From: Mycolicibacterium sp. P1-18
GTDB lineage: Bacteria; Actinomycetota; Actinomycetes; Mycobacteriales; Mycobacteriaceae
Assembly (NCBI RefSeq): GCF_008329535.1
Contig: NZ_NPKR01000008.1
Location: 124,001-188,000 of the forward strand
Reading direction: 5' to 3'
Length of the DNA stretch: 64,000 nucleotides
A program made the position numbers and the translations under genes. This document shows, in pieces, positions 25,302 to 33,589 of this stretch; position 1 is the first letter of the stretch, and every line of letters begins with the position of its first letter. A model generated the notes under the pieces. It saw nothing but the letters and a program-made list of their open reading frames with translations. It ran no database searches and had not been told where the DNA came from.

Positions 25302-26165
25302 ATGGCCGCCACGTTGGATCTGCGCACCGAGATCCGGGAGTTTCTGAGGTCGCGGCGCGCCCGCGTCGCGCCCGAGATGGCCGGGCTTCCCGCCTACGGA
25401 GGTCGACGGCGGGTCAAGGGTTTGCGTCGAGAAGAGGTGGCCCTCCTCGCGGGGGTCTCGGTCGAGTACTACGTGCGCATCGAGCGTGGCGGTTTGGCGG
25501 GCACCTCGGAGCGGGTGCTCGACGCCCTGGCGACGGCCTTACAGCTCACCGACGCGGAGCGCGAACACCTGTTTCACCTTGCGCGCGAGTCCGGGGCGCC
25601 CTCCGTTCGACGCCACCGCCCACCCGCCGCGACGGTGCGTCCGGCGCTGCAAGAACTGCTCGACGCCATCACCGGGGCGCCGGCGTTGATCCGCAACGGG
25701 CGTCACGACGTGCTGGCCATGAACGACCTCGGTCGCGCGCTGTTCGCGCCGATGTTGGCCGACCCGCGGCGGCCCGCCAACACCGCACGGTTCGTCTACC
25801 TGCACCCCCGCGAAGCGGAGGCGTTCTTCGTCGACTACGACCACGCGGTCCGCAACGCGGCCGCGACACTGCGCATGGAGGTGGGTCGCAATCCGCGCGA
25901 CGAAGAGCTCGTCGCCCTGGTGGCTGAATTGTCGGCGGGCAGTGAAGTGTTTCGGCACCAGTGGGCGTCTCAGGACGTGCGGCCGCACGGTCACGGCGGC
26001 AAGCGGGTGAACCATCCGGTGGTGGGTCCACTCGACCTGAACTTCGAGTCCATGGACCTGCCCACCGACCCTGGCCTGCAGTTGAACGTCTACACCGCAC
26101 CCGTAGGCGGACCGGCCGCCGACACGCTGGCCCTGCTGGCGTCGTGGGCCCGTCAGAGGGCGTGA
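25302..26165 (+). CDS. XRE-family regulator with MmyB-like ligand domain
   Basis: A 287-residue protein. The N-terminal helix-turn-helix (residues 5-80) has the family hallmark GGRRRVKGLRREEVALLAGV and VEYYVRIERG. The C-terminal part (about 105-270) is the MmyB-like PAS-related domain with ALIRNGRHDVLAMNDLGRAL, FVYLHPREAEAFFVDY and a conserved end DLPTDPGLQLNVYTA. MmyB-like regulators bind fatty-acid-like ligands in at least one crystal structure. It follows the SDR gene by 74 bp on the same strand and may regulate the GMC/SDR pair. Confidence 0.86.
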   Translation: MAATLDLRTEIREFLRSRRARVAPEMAGLPAYGGRRRVKGLRREEVALLAGVSVEYYVRIERGGLAGTSERVLDALATALQLTDAEREHLFHLARESGAPSVRRHRPPAATVRPALQELLDAITGAPALIRNGRHDVLAMNDLGRALFAPMLADPRRPANTARFVYLHPREAEAFFVDYDHAVRNAAATLRMEVGRNPRDEELVALVAELSAGSEVFRHQWASQDVRPHGHGGKRVNHPVVGPLDLNFESMDLPTDPGLQLNVYTAPVGGPAADTLALLASWARQRA

Positions 26166-26228
26166 TTATCGGGCCGATCGGCGGGTAGGCCACCGGTGAC
26201 ACCGGACGTCGAGCAGGAGGTGAGTGTC

Positions 26229-26570
26229 GTGAGTGGTCACGTGGAGGTCGACCAAGACCTGTGGGACGAGTTCCATCGCGTCGTGAACATGTCGTCGCGA
26301 GAGTTGTCGGAGTGGTTGCGCATTCGATCGGCGGGGGAGCATGCCGAAGAGCTGCCCGACGAGTCGGGCAGTCAGACCGGTCGGCACGTGCTGCACATCT
26401 TGGCCAAGCGTCGGACCGACCTCACCGAGGACGACGAACGCGTGATGCGCAACGTGGTGGACCGCATCCACGCCGAGCGTGGGGTGGACCTCGAGCCGAC
26501 CGCCGGTCAGGACGGTTGGCGACATCGTTTGATGACGCTGGGCCACGATCCGTTGAAGGAGGCACGCTGA
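26229..26570 (+). CDS. DUF3140 domain protein
   Basis: A 113-residue acidic-basic mixed protein that matches DUF3140: DQDLWDEFHRVVNMSSRELSEWL, then ESGSQTGRHVLHILAKRRTDLTEDD and a C-terminal WRHRLMTLGHDPLK. The function of the family is unknown; a nucleoid or DNA-related role has been suggested only by composition. The GTG at 26229 follows AGGAGG by 8 bp, which decides the start against an ORF start at 26196. It overlaps the next small gene by one base. Confidence 0.8.
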   Translation: MSGHVEVDQDLWDEFHRVVNMSSRELSEWLRIRSAGEHAEELPDESGSQTGRHVLHILAKRRTDLTEDDERVMRNVVDRIHAERGVDLEPTAGQDGWRHRLMTLGHDPLKEAR

Positions 26571-26740
26571 TGGAACGCGGGAATTCGAAGCACAGCCAGC
26601 GCGACGACGACGCGTTGAAGGAAGAACTCAGCGGCATGCTGCAGGGCAACCGGCCTACGCGCGCCGAGGAATGGCGCGATCCGGAGCCGCCCGCCGACGA
26701 CGATCCGGACGTGCCGTTCGCCGGCCCGGTCGACCGCTGA
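26570..26740 (+). CDS. Small hypothetical protein coupled to DUF3140 (56 aa)
   Basis: The ATG at 26570 shares its A with the TGA of the DUF3140 gene and has AGGAGG 8 bp upstream, so translation is coupled. The product is hydrophilic: a basic start (MERGNSKHSQRDDDALKEEL), then MLQGNRPTRAEEWRDPEPP and an acidic end (DDDPDVPF). It has no membrane segment or known fold. The constant pairing with DUF3140 suggests a shared complex or role, which is inference. Confidence 0.65.
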   Translation: MERGNSKHSQRDDDALKEELSGMLQGNRPTRAEEWRDPEPPADDDPDVPFAGPVDR

Positions 26741-26749
26741 CGACACCTC

Positions 26750-28138
26750 TCACGCGGGGTCGACGACGAGGTCCGAGCTGACCTCGTCGAGAGCACGGCC
26801 GGCTGGCTCGCGGATCAACGAGGTGGTCAGGATGGCCGCCACGTAACAACCGAAGGCCAGCAACGTCACGGCCCGCAGACCCCAGTCGGCGAGGATCAAC
26901 GGCACCACCAGCGCGCCGGCGAAGGCACCCACCTTGGCGACGCCGGCAGACAATCCGTGGAAGGTGCTGCGGATGGTGGTCGGGTAGGACTCCGCGGCCA
27001 ACAGCATGGTCGTGTAGTTGGGACCCACGGCGATGCCGAACAGGGAGACCCCGAAGACCAACGCGAACGGCAGGACCGTGCCGCTGAGCGCGGGGACGAC
27101 GGTCAGGGCCAACATGGCCAGAGCGCAGAGCCCGAACCCGATGCTCTGCAGCGTCCGTCGCGGCAGACGATCCAAGACGAAGAGGCCGACCACAGCACCG
27201 CCGAGGCTGAACAGGACCACCAGGACCGCGTTGAGCGCGATGTTCGACACGGTGGAGCCGTGCGGGACGATGCTCTTGAGCAGCAGCGGCTGACTCACGG
27301 AGTTGCCGTACACCGCGACGTTGAAGAAGAACCAACTGCCCGCGGTGCCGACGAGGGTCAGCAGCACTCTGCGGTGTCCCAGTGCCGTGCGAATCCTGAC
27401 GCTGCGTCGGTGTGCGCCCGGGGCGGCGGCGAACGTGGTGTTCCCCGCCCGGGTGAAGGCCTCGAAATCCTGACGGGCGCGCTCTTCGTCGCCGTGGGCC
27501 GCGGTCCATCGCGGTGACTCCGGCATGTGACGACGCTGGTAGAGAACGAGCAGGGACGGGAGAACCCCGATGCCCAGGATGAGACGCCACGCGATGTCGT
27601 CGGGAACCCCGGCGGCGAGCACCAGGAGGCTGACGAGGTAGGCGGTCACCTGACCGAAGACGTAGAAGACGAACGTCAGGCCGACCAGCCGTCCACGGTT
27701 GCGGGTGTTTGCGTACTCGGTCACGAGGACTCCGCTGGCGGGGTAGTCGCCGCCGATTCCCAAGCCGAGGATCAGACGGCCGACGAGCAGCACGGTGAAG
27801 TTGGGCGCGAACGCCGACACGAGAGCGCCGATGATCATGAGCACCGCTTCGAGCCCGTAGATGCGCCGTCGTCCCAGCAGGTCGCCCAACCGGCCGAACG
27901 CCACCGCGCCGACGGCGACTGCCAACAGCGTCGAACTCGTCAGCATCGAGGTCTGGCCCGCGCTCAGGTGCAGTTGCGGCCCGGCCAGAAGCGTCACGGT
28001 GCCGATGACGTTGAGATCGTATGAGTCGGTGAAGAATCCGGCGCCTGCGGTGGCGGCCGCCTTGAAGTGGAAGATGCCGAGCGGCGCATCGTCGAGCGAC
28101 GTCCCCACGTCGGGGCGAGAGGTGGTCGAACTTGTCAT
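26750..28138 (-). CDS. MFS transporter, phosphate:H+ symporter-like subgroup
   Basis: A 462-residue permease with 12 predicted helices. Features include GAGFFTDSYDLNVIGTV near the start, GRLGDLLGRRRIYG after helix 2, GLGIGGDYPASGVLVTEY in helix 4 and AAESYPTTIRSTFHGLSAG in the second half, all of which fit the PHS/sugar-porter-like subgroup that includes fungal phosphate carriers. It is divergent from the GntR-HAD-ADH operon, and the 143-bp gap is AT-rich and probably holds both promoters. A role in uptake of phosphate, a phosphonate or an organic acid is possible. Confidence 0.82.
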   Translation of the reverse strand: MTSSTTSRPDVGTSLDDAPLGIFHFKAAATAGAGFFTDSYDLNVIGTVTLLAGPQLHLSAGQTSMLTSSTLLAVAVGAVAFGRLGDLLGRRRIYGLEAVLMIIGALVSAFAPNFTVLLVGRLILGLGIGGDYPASGVLVTEYANTRNRGRLVGLTFVFYVFGQVTAYLVSLLVLAAGVPDDIAWRLILGIGVLPSLLVLYQRRHMPESPRWTAAHGDEERARQDFEAFTRAGNTTFAAAPGAHRRSVRIRTALGHRRVLLTLVGTAGSWFFFNVAVYGNSVSQPLLLKSIVPHGSTVSNIALNAVLVVLFSLGGAVVGLFVLDRLPRRTLQSIGFGLCALAMLALTVVPALSGTVLPFALVFGVSLFGIAVGPNYTTMLLAAESYPTTIRSTFHGLSAGVAKVGAFAGALVVPLILADWGLRAVTLLAFGCYVAAILTTSLIREPAGRALDEVSSDLVVDPA

Positions 28139-28177
28139 GACTAGTACCGTCCGCTGAACGCTGAGTCGATGTCAACG

Positions 28178-28185
28178 TGGTACCA
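28178..28185. promoter_or_regulatory. TGGTACCA palindrome in the MFS-GntR promoter region
   Basis: A perfect 8-bp palindrome, within CGTGGTACCAGG, lies between the divergent MFS and GntR genes. A TTGACA box on the minus strand (28175-28170) abuts it. GntR/UTRA proteins often bind short palindromes of the GGTNNNACC kind, so it may be the GntR site. Confidence 0.35.
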
Positions 28186-28281
28186 GGTTCGACGGAATAT
28201 GTTCGAGAGTTGTTCATCTTATGGTCGATTCGAGAGATAAACTGCTAGGCGTGGTATTCCGTACATGTATAGTCAAGTTTC

Positions 28282-29064
28282 ATGGCCGTCGTTCTGCACG
28301 AAGTCATCGCGGACAGCCTCCGTGACCAGATCCGCACCGGAGAGCTCGCCGTGGGCGCGGCCCTGCCGTCGGAATCACAACTGTGTCAACGCTGGAATGC
28401 CTCGCGGGGGCCGGTGCGGCAGGCCCTGACCACGCTTCGAGCCGAAGGGCTCATCGCCGGTGGCCGCGGCAAGCCTCCGGTCGTGAGCTCGACGTCGGTC
28501 GGTCAGCCGTTCGACACCCTGCTCTCCTACTCGGCATGGGCCCGCTCCATTGGCCGCACGCCCGGGCAGCGCACGATCGAGTTGGCGGTGCGGCGGGCCG
28601 ACGAGCACGTCGCATCGGTCCTGGGCGTGGAGGTGGGGGCCTCGGTCGTGCAGTTGCTCCGCCTGCGCTACCTCGACGATGCGCCGGCCATGCTGGAGCG
28701 CGCAACCTTCGTGGAGTCGGTCGGCCGGCGGCTGTTCGACTTCGACTGCGATTCGGGATCGATTTGGGCGCATCTCCTGTCCCAAGGCGTTCGCTTCGCC
28801 ACGGCCTCGCACGTAATCGACGCCGTCGCAGCCGATCCCGTCGATTCGCTGAACCTCGACGTAACCGAAGGGGCCCCTCTTCTGCGGCAACGACGCGCGA
28901 CGCGCGGTGCCGACGGCGAGGTGATCGAGTACCACGACGACCGCTATCTGCCCGGTCTCGTCAGCTTCACGTTGCACAACGCCTTCGACGAACGATGCGC
29001 GCTGGCCCGCAACGCGACCCATTCCACCCACGCCGACCGCACCAGGAAGGGCTCCACACCATGA
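28282..29064 (+). CDS. GntR-family (HutC/UTRA) regulator
   Basis: A 260-residue regulator. Residues 1-65 are a GntR winged helix (IADSLRDQIRTGELAVGAAL, then ESQLCQRWNASRGPVRQAL). Residues 80-240 form a UTRA ligand domain, ending in RATRGADGEVIEYHDDRYL. It is first in a coupled operon (ATGA overlap with the HAD gene), which is uncommon for a local repressor and implies autoregulation. UTRA regulators in phosphonate clusters (PhnR-like) sense 2-aminoethylphosphonate or a related compound; that link is by context. Confidence 0.85.
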   Translation: MAVVLHEVIADSLRDQIRTGELAVGAALPSESQLCQRWNASRGPVRQALTTLRAEGLIAGGRGKPPVVSSTSVGQPFDTLLSYSAWARSIGRTPGQRTIELAVRRADEHVASVLGVEVGASVVQLLRLRYLDDAPAMLERATFVESVGRRLFDFDCDSGSIWAHLLSQGVRFATASHVIDAVAADPVDSLNLDVTEGAPLLRQRRATRGADGEVIEYHDDRYLPGLVSFTLHNAFDERCALARNATHSTHADRTRKGSTP

Positions 29065-29771
29065 CCTCGTTCGTCCCCGAACTCGTCGTCCTCGACATGG
29101 CCGGAACCACCATCGACGACGGCCTGCAGGTCTATCGCGTCCTCGAGGAGACGGCCACCGCGCACGGCGCGTCCCCGTCACCGTCGGACATCGCGCGATG
29201 GCATGGCGCATCCAAGCACGAGGCGCTGGCCGCACTTCTGACGTCGAGCGCAGGCGCACCCCCGAGCGCCGATCGGCTGGACGCGGTCGTGGCCGACTTC
29301 CGGGCTCGGCTCAAGGACGCCTACGCCCAGCGCCCCCCGCAGCCACTGCCCGGCGTGCCCGAGGCGCTCGCCGACCTGCGCGCGGCGGGCATCCGGGTGG
29401 CGCTGAACACGGGGTTCGACCGCGACGTCGTCGACTCGCTCCTCGGCGCACTCGGGTGGACGGGGCAGTCGGTGGCCGACGTGGTGGTCTGCGGCAGCGA
29501 CGTCAGCGACGGGCGACCCGCGCCGTACATGATCTTCCGCGCGATGGAGGCCGTCGGCTGCACCGACGTGGCCCGCGTGCTGGTGGCCGGTGACACGCCT
29601 CGAGATCTCCAAGCCGGGACCAACGCCGGCGCTGCCCTCGTCGTGGGCGTTCTCTCCGGAGCCTCGGACGTGGCGGAACTCGGCGCCCACCGCCACACCC
29701 ACCTGGTGCCCTCGGTGGCCGATCTCCCCGCACTGCTCGGAGTGCCCGTCGGCGCACTGGCCGGCGCGTGA
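29061..29771 (+). CDS. Phosphonatase-like HAD hydrolase
   Basis: A 236-residue HAD-superfamily protein of the phosphonatase-like type. Motif I is VVLDMAGTTIDDG (Asp nucleophile plus acid/base position replaced by Ala-Gly, the PhnX style), motif II is in RVALNTGFDRDVV, and motifs III-IV lie at APYMIFRAMEAVG and VLVAGDTPRDLQAG. PhnX hydrolyses phosphonoacetaldehyde; this group lacks PhnX's cap Lys that forms the Schiff base as far as I can tell by eye, and its substrate is not established. The ATG at 29061 overlaps the GntR stop. Confidence 0.82.
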   Translation: MTSFVPELVVLDMAGTTIDDGLQVYRVLEETATAHGASPSPSDIARWHGASKHEALAALLTSSAGAPPSADRLDAVVADFRARLKDAYAQRPPQPLPGVPEALADLRAAGIRVALNTGFDRDVVDSLLGALGWTGQSVADVVVCGSDVSDGRPAPYMIFRAMEAVGCTDVARVLVAGDTPRDLQAGTNAGAALVVGVLSGASDVAELGAHRHTHLVPSVADLPALLGVPVGALAGA

Positions 29772-30853
29772 GGAACCTACCGTCGGTCGACGCGACAACC
29801 GTTGCGCCACACATTGATAGGACCGACGCCGCAGTCTGGCGCGGTGGCCGCGACATCGCGGTCGAATCGGTGCCGGTGCCCGCCCTGACGCGTGGCGAGG
29901 TGTTGGTGCAAGTGCGGTTGGCCACCGTCTGCGGCTCCGACCGGCACACCGTCAGCGGGCGGCGCGACCAACCCTGCCCGTCGGTGCTCGGCCACGAAAC
30001 GGTGGGTGAGATCGTCGAGATCGCCGCTGGGGGAGCTCGCGACGTGGACGGTGAACCGCTACGCGTCGGGCAGCGGGTCATCTGGTCGGTGACCCTGGGC
30101 TGCGGTGTCTGCGACCGGTGCCGACGCGGGATGACGGCAAAGTGCCGCACCGTGCGCAAGGCGGGCCACGAGGCCTTGAACTCCGAGTGGGGGCTGTCCG
30201 GCGGATACGCCCGGCACGTCCTGCTGCCCACCGGCTTGGCGATCGCCGTGGTCGACGACGAGATCGACGACGCAGTTGCCGCCCCCGCTGCGTGCGCCAC
30301 CTCGACGGTGATGGCGGTGGTGGAACGCACCGGAGGGCTGACGGATCGCCGGGTGGTGGTCGTCGGCGCCGGAATGCTCGGGCTCACGGCGGTCGCGGCG
30401 GCGGCATGGGGAGGCGCGTCGACGGTCACGTCGGTCGACGTGGACGGCGGAAGGCGCGACCTCGCAGGGCGATTCGGGGCGACGACAGCCGTGGCGACGG
30501 TCGCGGAAGCCGGATCGACCGACGTGCTGTGGGAGTTCTCCGGGTCGTCGTCGGCGCTACAGGACGGGCTGCGGGCGCTCGACGTTCAAGGCGTCGCAGT
30601 CCTCGCCGGTGCCGTGGCGCCCGACGCCGACGTCGCGATGGCACCCGAGTCGGTGGTCCGCCGGCATCTGGCCATCTTCGGGGTGCACAACTACGAACCA
30701 CGCCACCTGACCTCGGCGCTGCGCTTCCTTCGTGACACCAGTCGGCGGTTCGTCTGGTCCGACCTCGTCGCCCCGCCTCGGCCGCTCGACGACGTCGCCG
30801 GCCTGCTCCTCGAACCGCCCGGAGAGGCACCCCGGTACGCGGTGGCGCCCTAG
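29768..30853 (+). CDS. Zn-dependent alcohol dehydrogenase, phosphonate-cluster type
   Basis: A 361-residue MDR enzyme with both zinc sites: the catalytic Cys in VCGSDRHTVSG with GHETVGE, and the structural C-x2-C-x2-C-x7-C in CGVCDRCRRGMTAKC. NAD(P) binding is at VVVVGAGMLGLTAV. Enzymes of this form occur next to phosphonatase-like hydrolases and are annotated as phosphonate-catabolism-associated dehydrogenases. The GTG at 29768 overlaps the HAD stop by 4 bp, so the three genes are translationally coupled. The substrate is unknown. Confidence 0.83.
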   Translation: MRNLPSVDATTVAPHIDRTDAAVWRGGRDIAVESVPVPALTRGEVLVQVRLATVCGSDRHTVSGRRDQPCPSVLGHETVGEIVEIAAGGARDVDGEPLRVGQRVIWSVTLGCGVCDRCRRGMTAKCRTVRKAGHEALNSEWGLSGGYARHVLLPTGLAIAVVDDEIDDAVAAPAACATSTVMAVVERTGGLTDRRVVVVGAGMLGLTAVAAAAWGGASTVTSVDVDGGRRDLAGRFGATTAVATVAEAGSTDVLWEFSGSSSALQDGLRALDVQGVAVLAGAVAPDADVAMAPESVVRRHLAIFGVHNYEPRHLTSALRFLRDTSRRFVWSDLVAPPRPLDDVAGLLLEPPGEAPRYAVAP

Positions 30854-30915
30854 GTGCACGTCCGTGTCCAACGACGTTCGCGCCGTGTGAATTTCATCTT
30901 CGACGGAGTGGTCTC

Positions 30916-31647
30916 GTGCTGGCGATGACCGCACTCTTCCTGGTGGCCCTCGTGGCCGGTGCGCTCGGCGGCGTGATCGGTACGGGCTCGTCGCTCGTGC
31001 TGCTGCCGGTCCTGGTGGTGAGCTACGGGCCGCGGGTCGCCGTCCCCGTCATGGCCGTCGCCGCCGTGATGGCCAACGTCGGCCGCGTCGCGGCCTGGTG
31101 GCGCGAGATTCGGTGGCGACCGGTGCTGGCCTATGCGGGCCCCGGGACGCCGGCGGCCGTCGCCGGCGCACACACGTTGATGACGATTTCCCAAAGCACC
31201 GTGGAGAACGTCCTCGGGATCTTCTTCCTCGTGGTCATCCCGTTGAGGCGGTTGGCGGCGGCGCGTAACTGGCGAATCCGTCTGTGGCAGATGGCCGTTG
31301 CCGGTGTCATCATCGGATTCCTCACCGGCCTCGTCCTGTCCACCGGGCCGCTCAGTGTGCCGGTGTTCACCGGCTGGGGGCTGTCCGGCGGCGCGTTTCT
31401 CGGCTCCGAGGCTGCCAGCGCCCTGGTCCTCTACGCCGCCAAGATGGGCACCTTTGGGGAATTGGGAGCCCTCAGTCCGGCCGTGCTCGTTCGAGGGCTC
31501 GTCATCGGTTCGGCCCTGATGGTCGGCCCCTTCCTGGCGAAGCCGCTGGTGCGCCGGATCCGACCGGAGGCCTTCGGGCTGCTGATCGACGCCGTCCTCG
31601 CCACGGCCGCCGTCGGCATGTTCGTCGCCACGCATGCCGCGGCGTGA
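30916..31647 (+). CDS. TSUP-family (TauE/SafE) anion transporter
   Basis: A 243-residue membrane protein with about seven to eight helices and the TSUP glycine signature near the start (VAGALGGVIGTGSSLVLLPV) and in the second half (IIGFLTGLVLSTGPLSVPVF). The family moves sulfite, sulfoacetate and other C2-C3 anions. Its position 62 bp after the phosphonate-type operon on the same strand suggests it carries the substrate or a product such as a small organic acid. Confidence 0.8.
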   Translation: MLAMTALFLVALVAGALGGVIGTGSSLVLLPVLVVSYGPRVAVPVMAVAAVMANVGRVAAWWREIRWRPVLAYAGPGTPAAVAGAHTLMTISQSTVENVLGIFFLVVIPLRRLAAARNWRIRLWQMAVAGVIIGFLTGLVLSTGPLSVPVFTGWGLSGGAFLGSEAASALVLYAAKMGTFGELGALSPAVLVRGLVIGSALMVGPFLAKPLVRRIRPEAFGLLIDAVLATAAVGMFVATHAAA

Positions 31648-31656
31648 GGCGCACGC

Positions 31657-32179
31657 CTAGGGGGCTGCGCCACGCCGGTCGGGTCCGCGAGCGATGAGGT
31701 CGCAGGCGATCTGGTGCAGAGGGGTGTTGCCGCCGTCTCCATTTCGATGGTGAATTCGCACGGGCCGAAACCGAACAGGTTCAACGCCCCCCGGTCACGC
31801 CCGTGCGTGAACAACTGAAACGAGAGCACGCTGCGAACACCCGCGTCGAGTGCTTCGCCACAGAACTCGGGCCAGCGGGTTTCCTCCGCCAGGTCGACGG
31901 CCCGCACGATCACGTCGGGACCGGAGGCGTCCAGGCAGGGACCCTGACCGTGCGCCGCTGCGCTTGATCCACTGCCGGCGCCACCGCACAGGTGGGCGCC
32001 GCCGAGTGGAACTCACCGTCGGTGATCAGTAGGACGTCCGCGCAGTCAACCCCGTCGACGAGCTCCACCGCAGCCGCGGTGACCGACGCCAACGTGTCCT
32101 TGAGCGGAATGTCCCGCGCGGCGTTGCGGGTCAACTCCGCCATGGTCGAACGAATCACGGCATCCGAGGGGGCGCTCAC
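31657..32179 (-). pseudogene. GAF-domain gene broken by two frameshifts
   Basis: The minus strand encodes a GAF-type sensor start, MSAPSDAVIRSTMAELTRNA, then SVTAAAVELVDGVDCADVLL and AVDQAQ. The frame then becomes nonsense, while another frame continues the same domain with HGQGPCLDAS, RAVDLAEETRWPEF and GVRSVLSFQLFTH. A second shift near 31725 is needed to reach HQIACDLIARGPDRR and the stop at 31657. Order and spacing match one GAF domain, so the parts belong to a single decayed gene (or carry sequencing errors). The GTG at 32179 is the likely original start. It lies divergent to a GAF-ANTAR gene of related type. Confidence 0.72.
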
Positions 32180-32269
32180 GTATCAACCGCCGATGTGTTC
32201 ACCAGGGTCTGTACCCCTGTGCACGGCGAGAAAACGCATGTCGCGGGTCGCAGGGCGCTGCGGGGATGT

Positions 32270-32293
32270 TTGGTCCGCGGGGAGCGGGTATGG
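32270..32293 (+). promoter_or_regulatory. Possible SigF-type promoter before the GAF-ANTAR gene
   Basis: GTTT (32270-32273) and GGGTAT (32288-32293) are separated by 14 bp, one less than the usual SigF spacing. The -10 element overlaps the ATG at 32290, so if it is real, translation must start further downstream. Confidence 0.3.
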
Positions 32294-33093
32294 AGACGTA
32301 TGGCCAGGCGCGGTTCGGTGTCTTGGCCCAACGTCAATCGGTCTGCACGGTTCGGCCGGGGAACGGCGACACACATGCCCCTGCCGCAGCGACATCGTCC
32401 GTGAACCTCGTGGAGCGGCTGCTCGCCGTCCTCGGTGTACTGCGCGGCACCGGCACCGCCGACCAGATATGTCATGCCTGCGTGGGGATGCTCGACGTGC
32501 CCGCCGCAGCGATCTCGCTGGTGTGTGACGGCGTAAACGTGGCCACCCTGGGAGCCAGTGGCGACGACGCTCGAACGTTCGACGAGGCGCAGTTCACCGT
32601 GGGTGAGGGGCCCGGTCTGGACGCCGTGGCCCACGGTTCGCCGATGGTCGTGGAGGACTTCGCCGATCAGCGCGAACACCGCTGGCCGATCTACGGTCAG
32701 GTGTTGCTCACCCACCACGTCCGAGGCGTCGTCGCCATGCCGTTCGCGGTGGCCGGGCGATACTTCGGGGCGTTGGAGTTGTTCTCCACCGCCCCGGCGC
32801 GGATGTCCGGCGAGAGGTTGGCGGCCGCGATGGCGGCGGCGAATCAGGCCGGCCTGTACCTGCTCGACCTGCTCGACGAAGACGACAACGCCGACGGTAC
32901 GGCGTGGGTCGAACTGCACACTCCCGCGCGAGCAGAGGTGGCCCAGGCGACCGGGATGGTGATGGCCCAGTTGAACCTCCGACCCGACGACGCCTTAGTG
33001 CGGTTGCGTGCGCATGCGTACGCCACTGGCGCCGCCACCGCCGACGTCGCGAGGGCGGTCGTCGAGCGTCGACTGCACCTTGAACCCCACTAG
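32290..33093 (+). CDS. GAF-ANTAR protein (RNA-binding antiterminator type)
   Basis: A protein of up to 267 residues. A GAF domain (about residues 45-190: LVCDGVNVATLGASG, FTVGEGPGLDAVAHG, GVVAMPFAVAGRYFGALELF) is followed by a C-terminal ANTAR domain (205-260: AEVAQATGMVMAQLNLRPDD, ALVRLRAHAYATG). ANTAR domains bind paired RNA hairpins and prevent transcription termination. The first 37 codons after the ATG at 32290 have lower third-position GC than the rest and no similarity, so the true start may be the GTG at 32401 (SSVNLVERLL), giving 230 residues. It is divergent from the decayed GAF gene. Confidence 0.8.
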   Translation: METYGQARFGVLAQRQSVCTVRPGNGDTHAPAAATSSVNLVERLLAVLGVLRGTGTADQICHACVGMLDVPAAAISLVCDGVNVATLGASGDDARTFDEAQFTVGEGPGLDAVAHGSPMVVEDFADQREHRWPIYGQVLLTHHVRGVVAMPFAVAGRYFGALELFSTAPARMSGERLAAAMAAANQAGLYLLDLLDEDDNADGTAWVELHTPARAEVAQATGMVMAQLNLRPDDALVRLRAHAYATGAATADVARAVVERRLHLEPH

Positions 33094-33103
33094 CCTTGGT
33101 GCC

Positions 33104-33328
33104 ATGACAGAGAAGTCGTGGAGCGTTCAGATCGGTGAGTCGTCCGACGCGGCGAACCCCGGCGTCCCCCCGGTGCCGACCACCGTCTTCGAAGGCGATG
33201 AGGACGGTGCGCGGACCGCCTACGCCGAGTGGTCGGGCAAGGCCGGGAGCGCGGGTTACCGCTACGTGATGCTGCGTGAGACAGGCGAAGTGGTCGAATT
33301 GTGGGGGACGCCTCCGGCCGTGGGCTAG
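33104..33328 (+). CDS. Small hypothetical protein (74 aa)
   Basis: Ten bases after the GAF-ANTAR gene, a 74-residue soluble protein starts MTEKSWSVQIGESSDAANPG and continues VPTTVFEGDEDGARTAYAEW, then YRYVMLRETGEVVELWG. Three predicted strands and one helix give it a compact look, and third-position GC is high throughout, which supports coding. I do not recognise the family. It is probably cotranscribed with the upstream gene; the subtilase gene follows after 261 bp in which I see nothing else. Confidence 0.6.
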   Translation: MTEKSWSVQIGESSDAANPGVPPVPTTVFEGDEDGARTAYAEWSGKAGSAGYRYVMLRETGEVVELWGTPPAVG

Positions 33329-33589
33329 TGGCGCTTCCGGTGGGCCGGCCGACCGGTGCGGCGTCTCCCGGCAGCGCGCTGCTGTACCTGACCTTCCTTC
33401 CGGCGGCGGCGGTGTCCCAGCGTGCGGTCGCCGACAGAATCCGTCGGATGCGTCTGGTGTAAGTCGACGGTGGTCGCCACCGTTGCCGGGCGACTCGGCC
33501 TGCAACGAGGCCGCCGGCATGGCACGGGCCGAGAGCACAATGGGGGCCACGGCTGCATCGAGCAGTCGTCGGTGTGGAGGGGAACCGCA

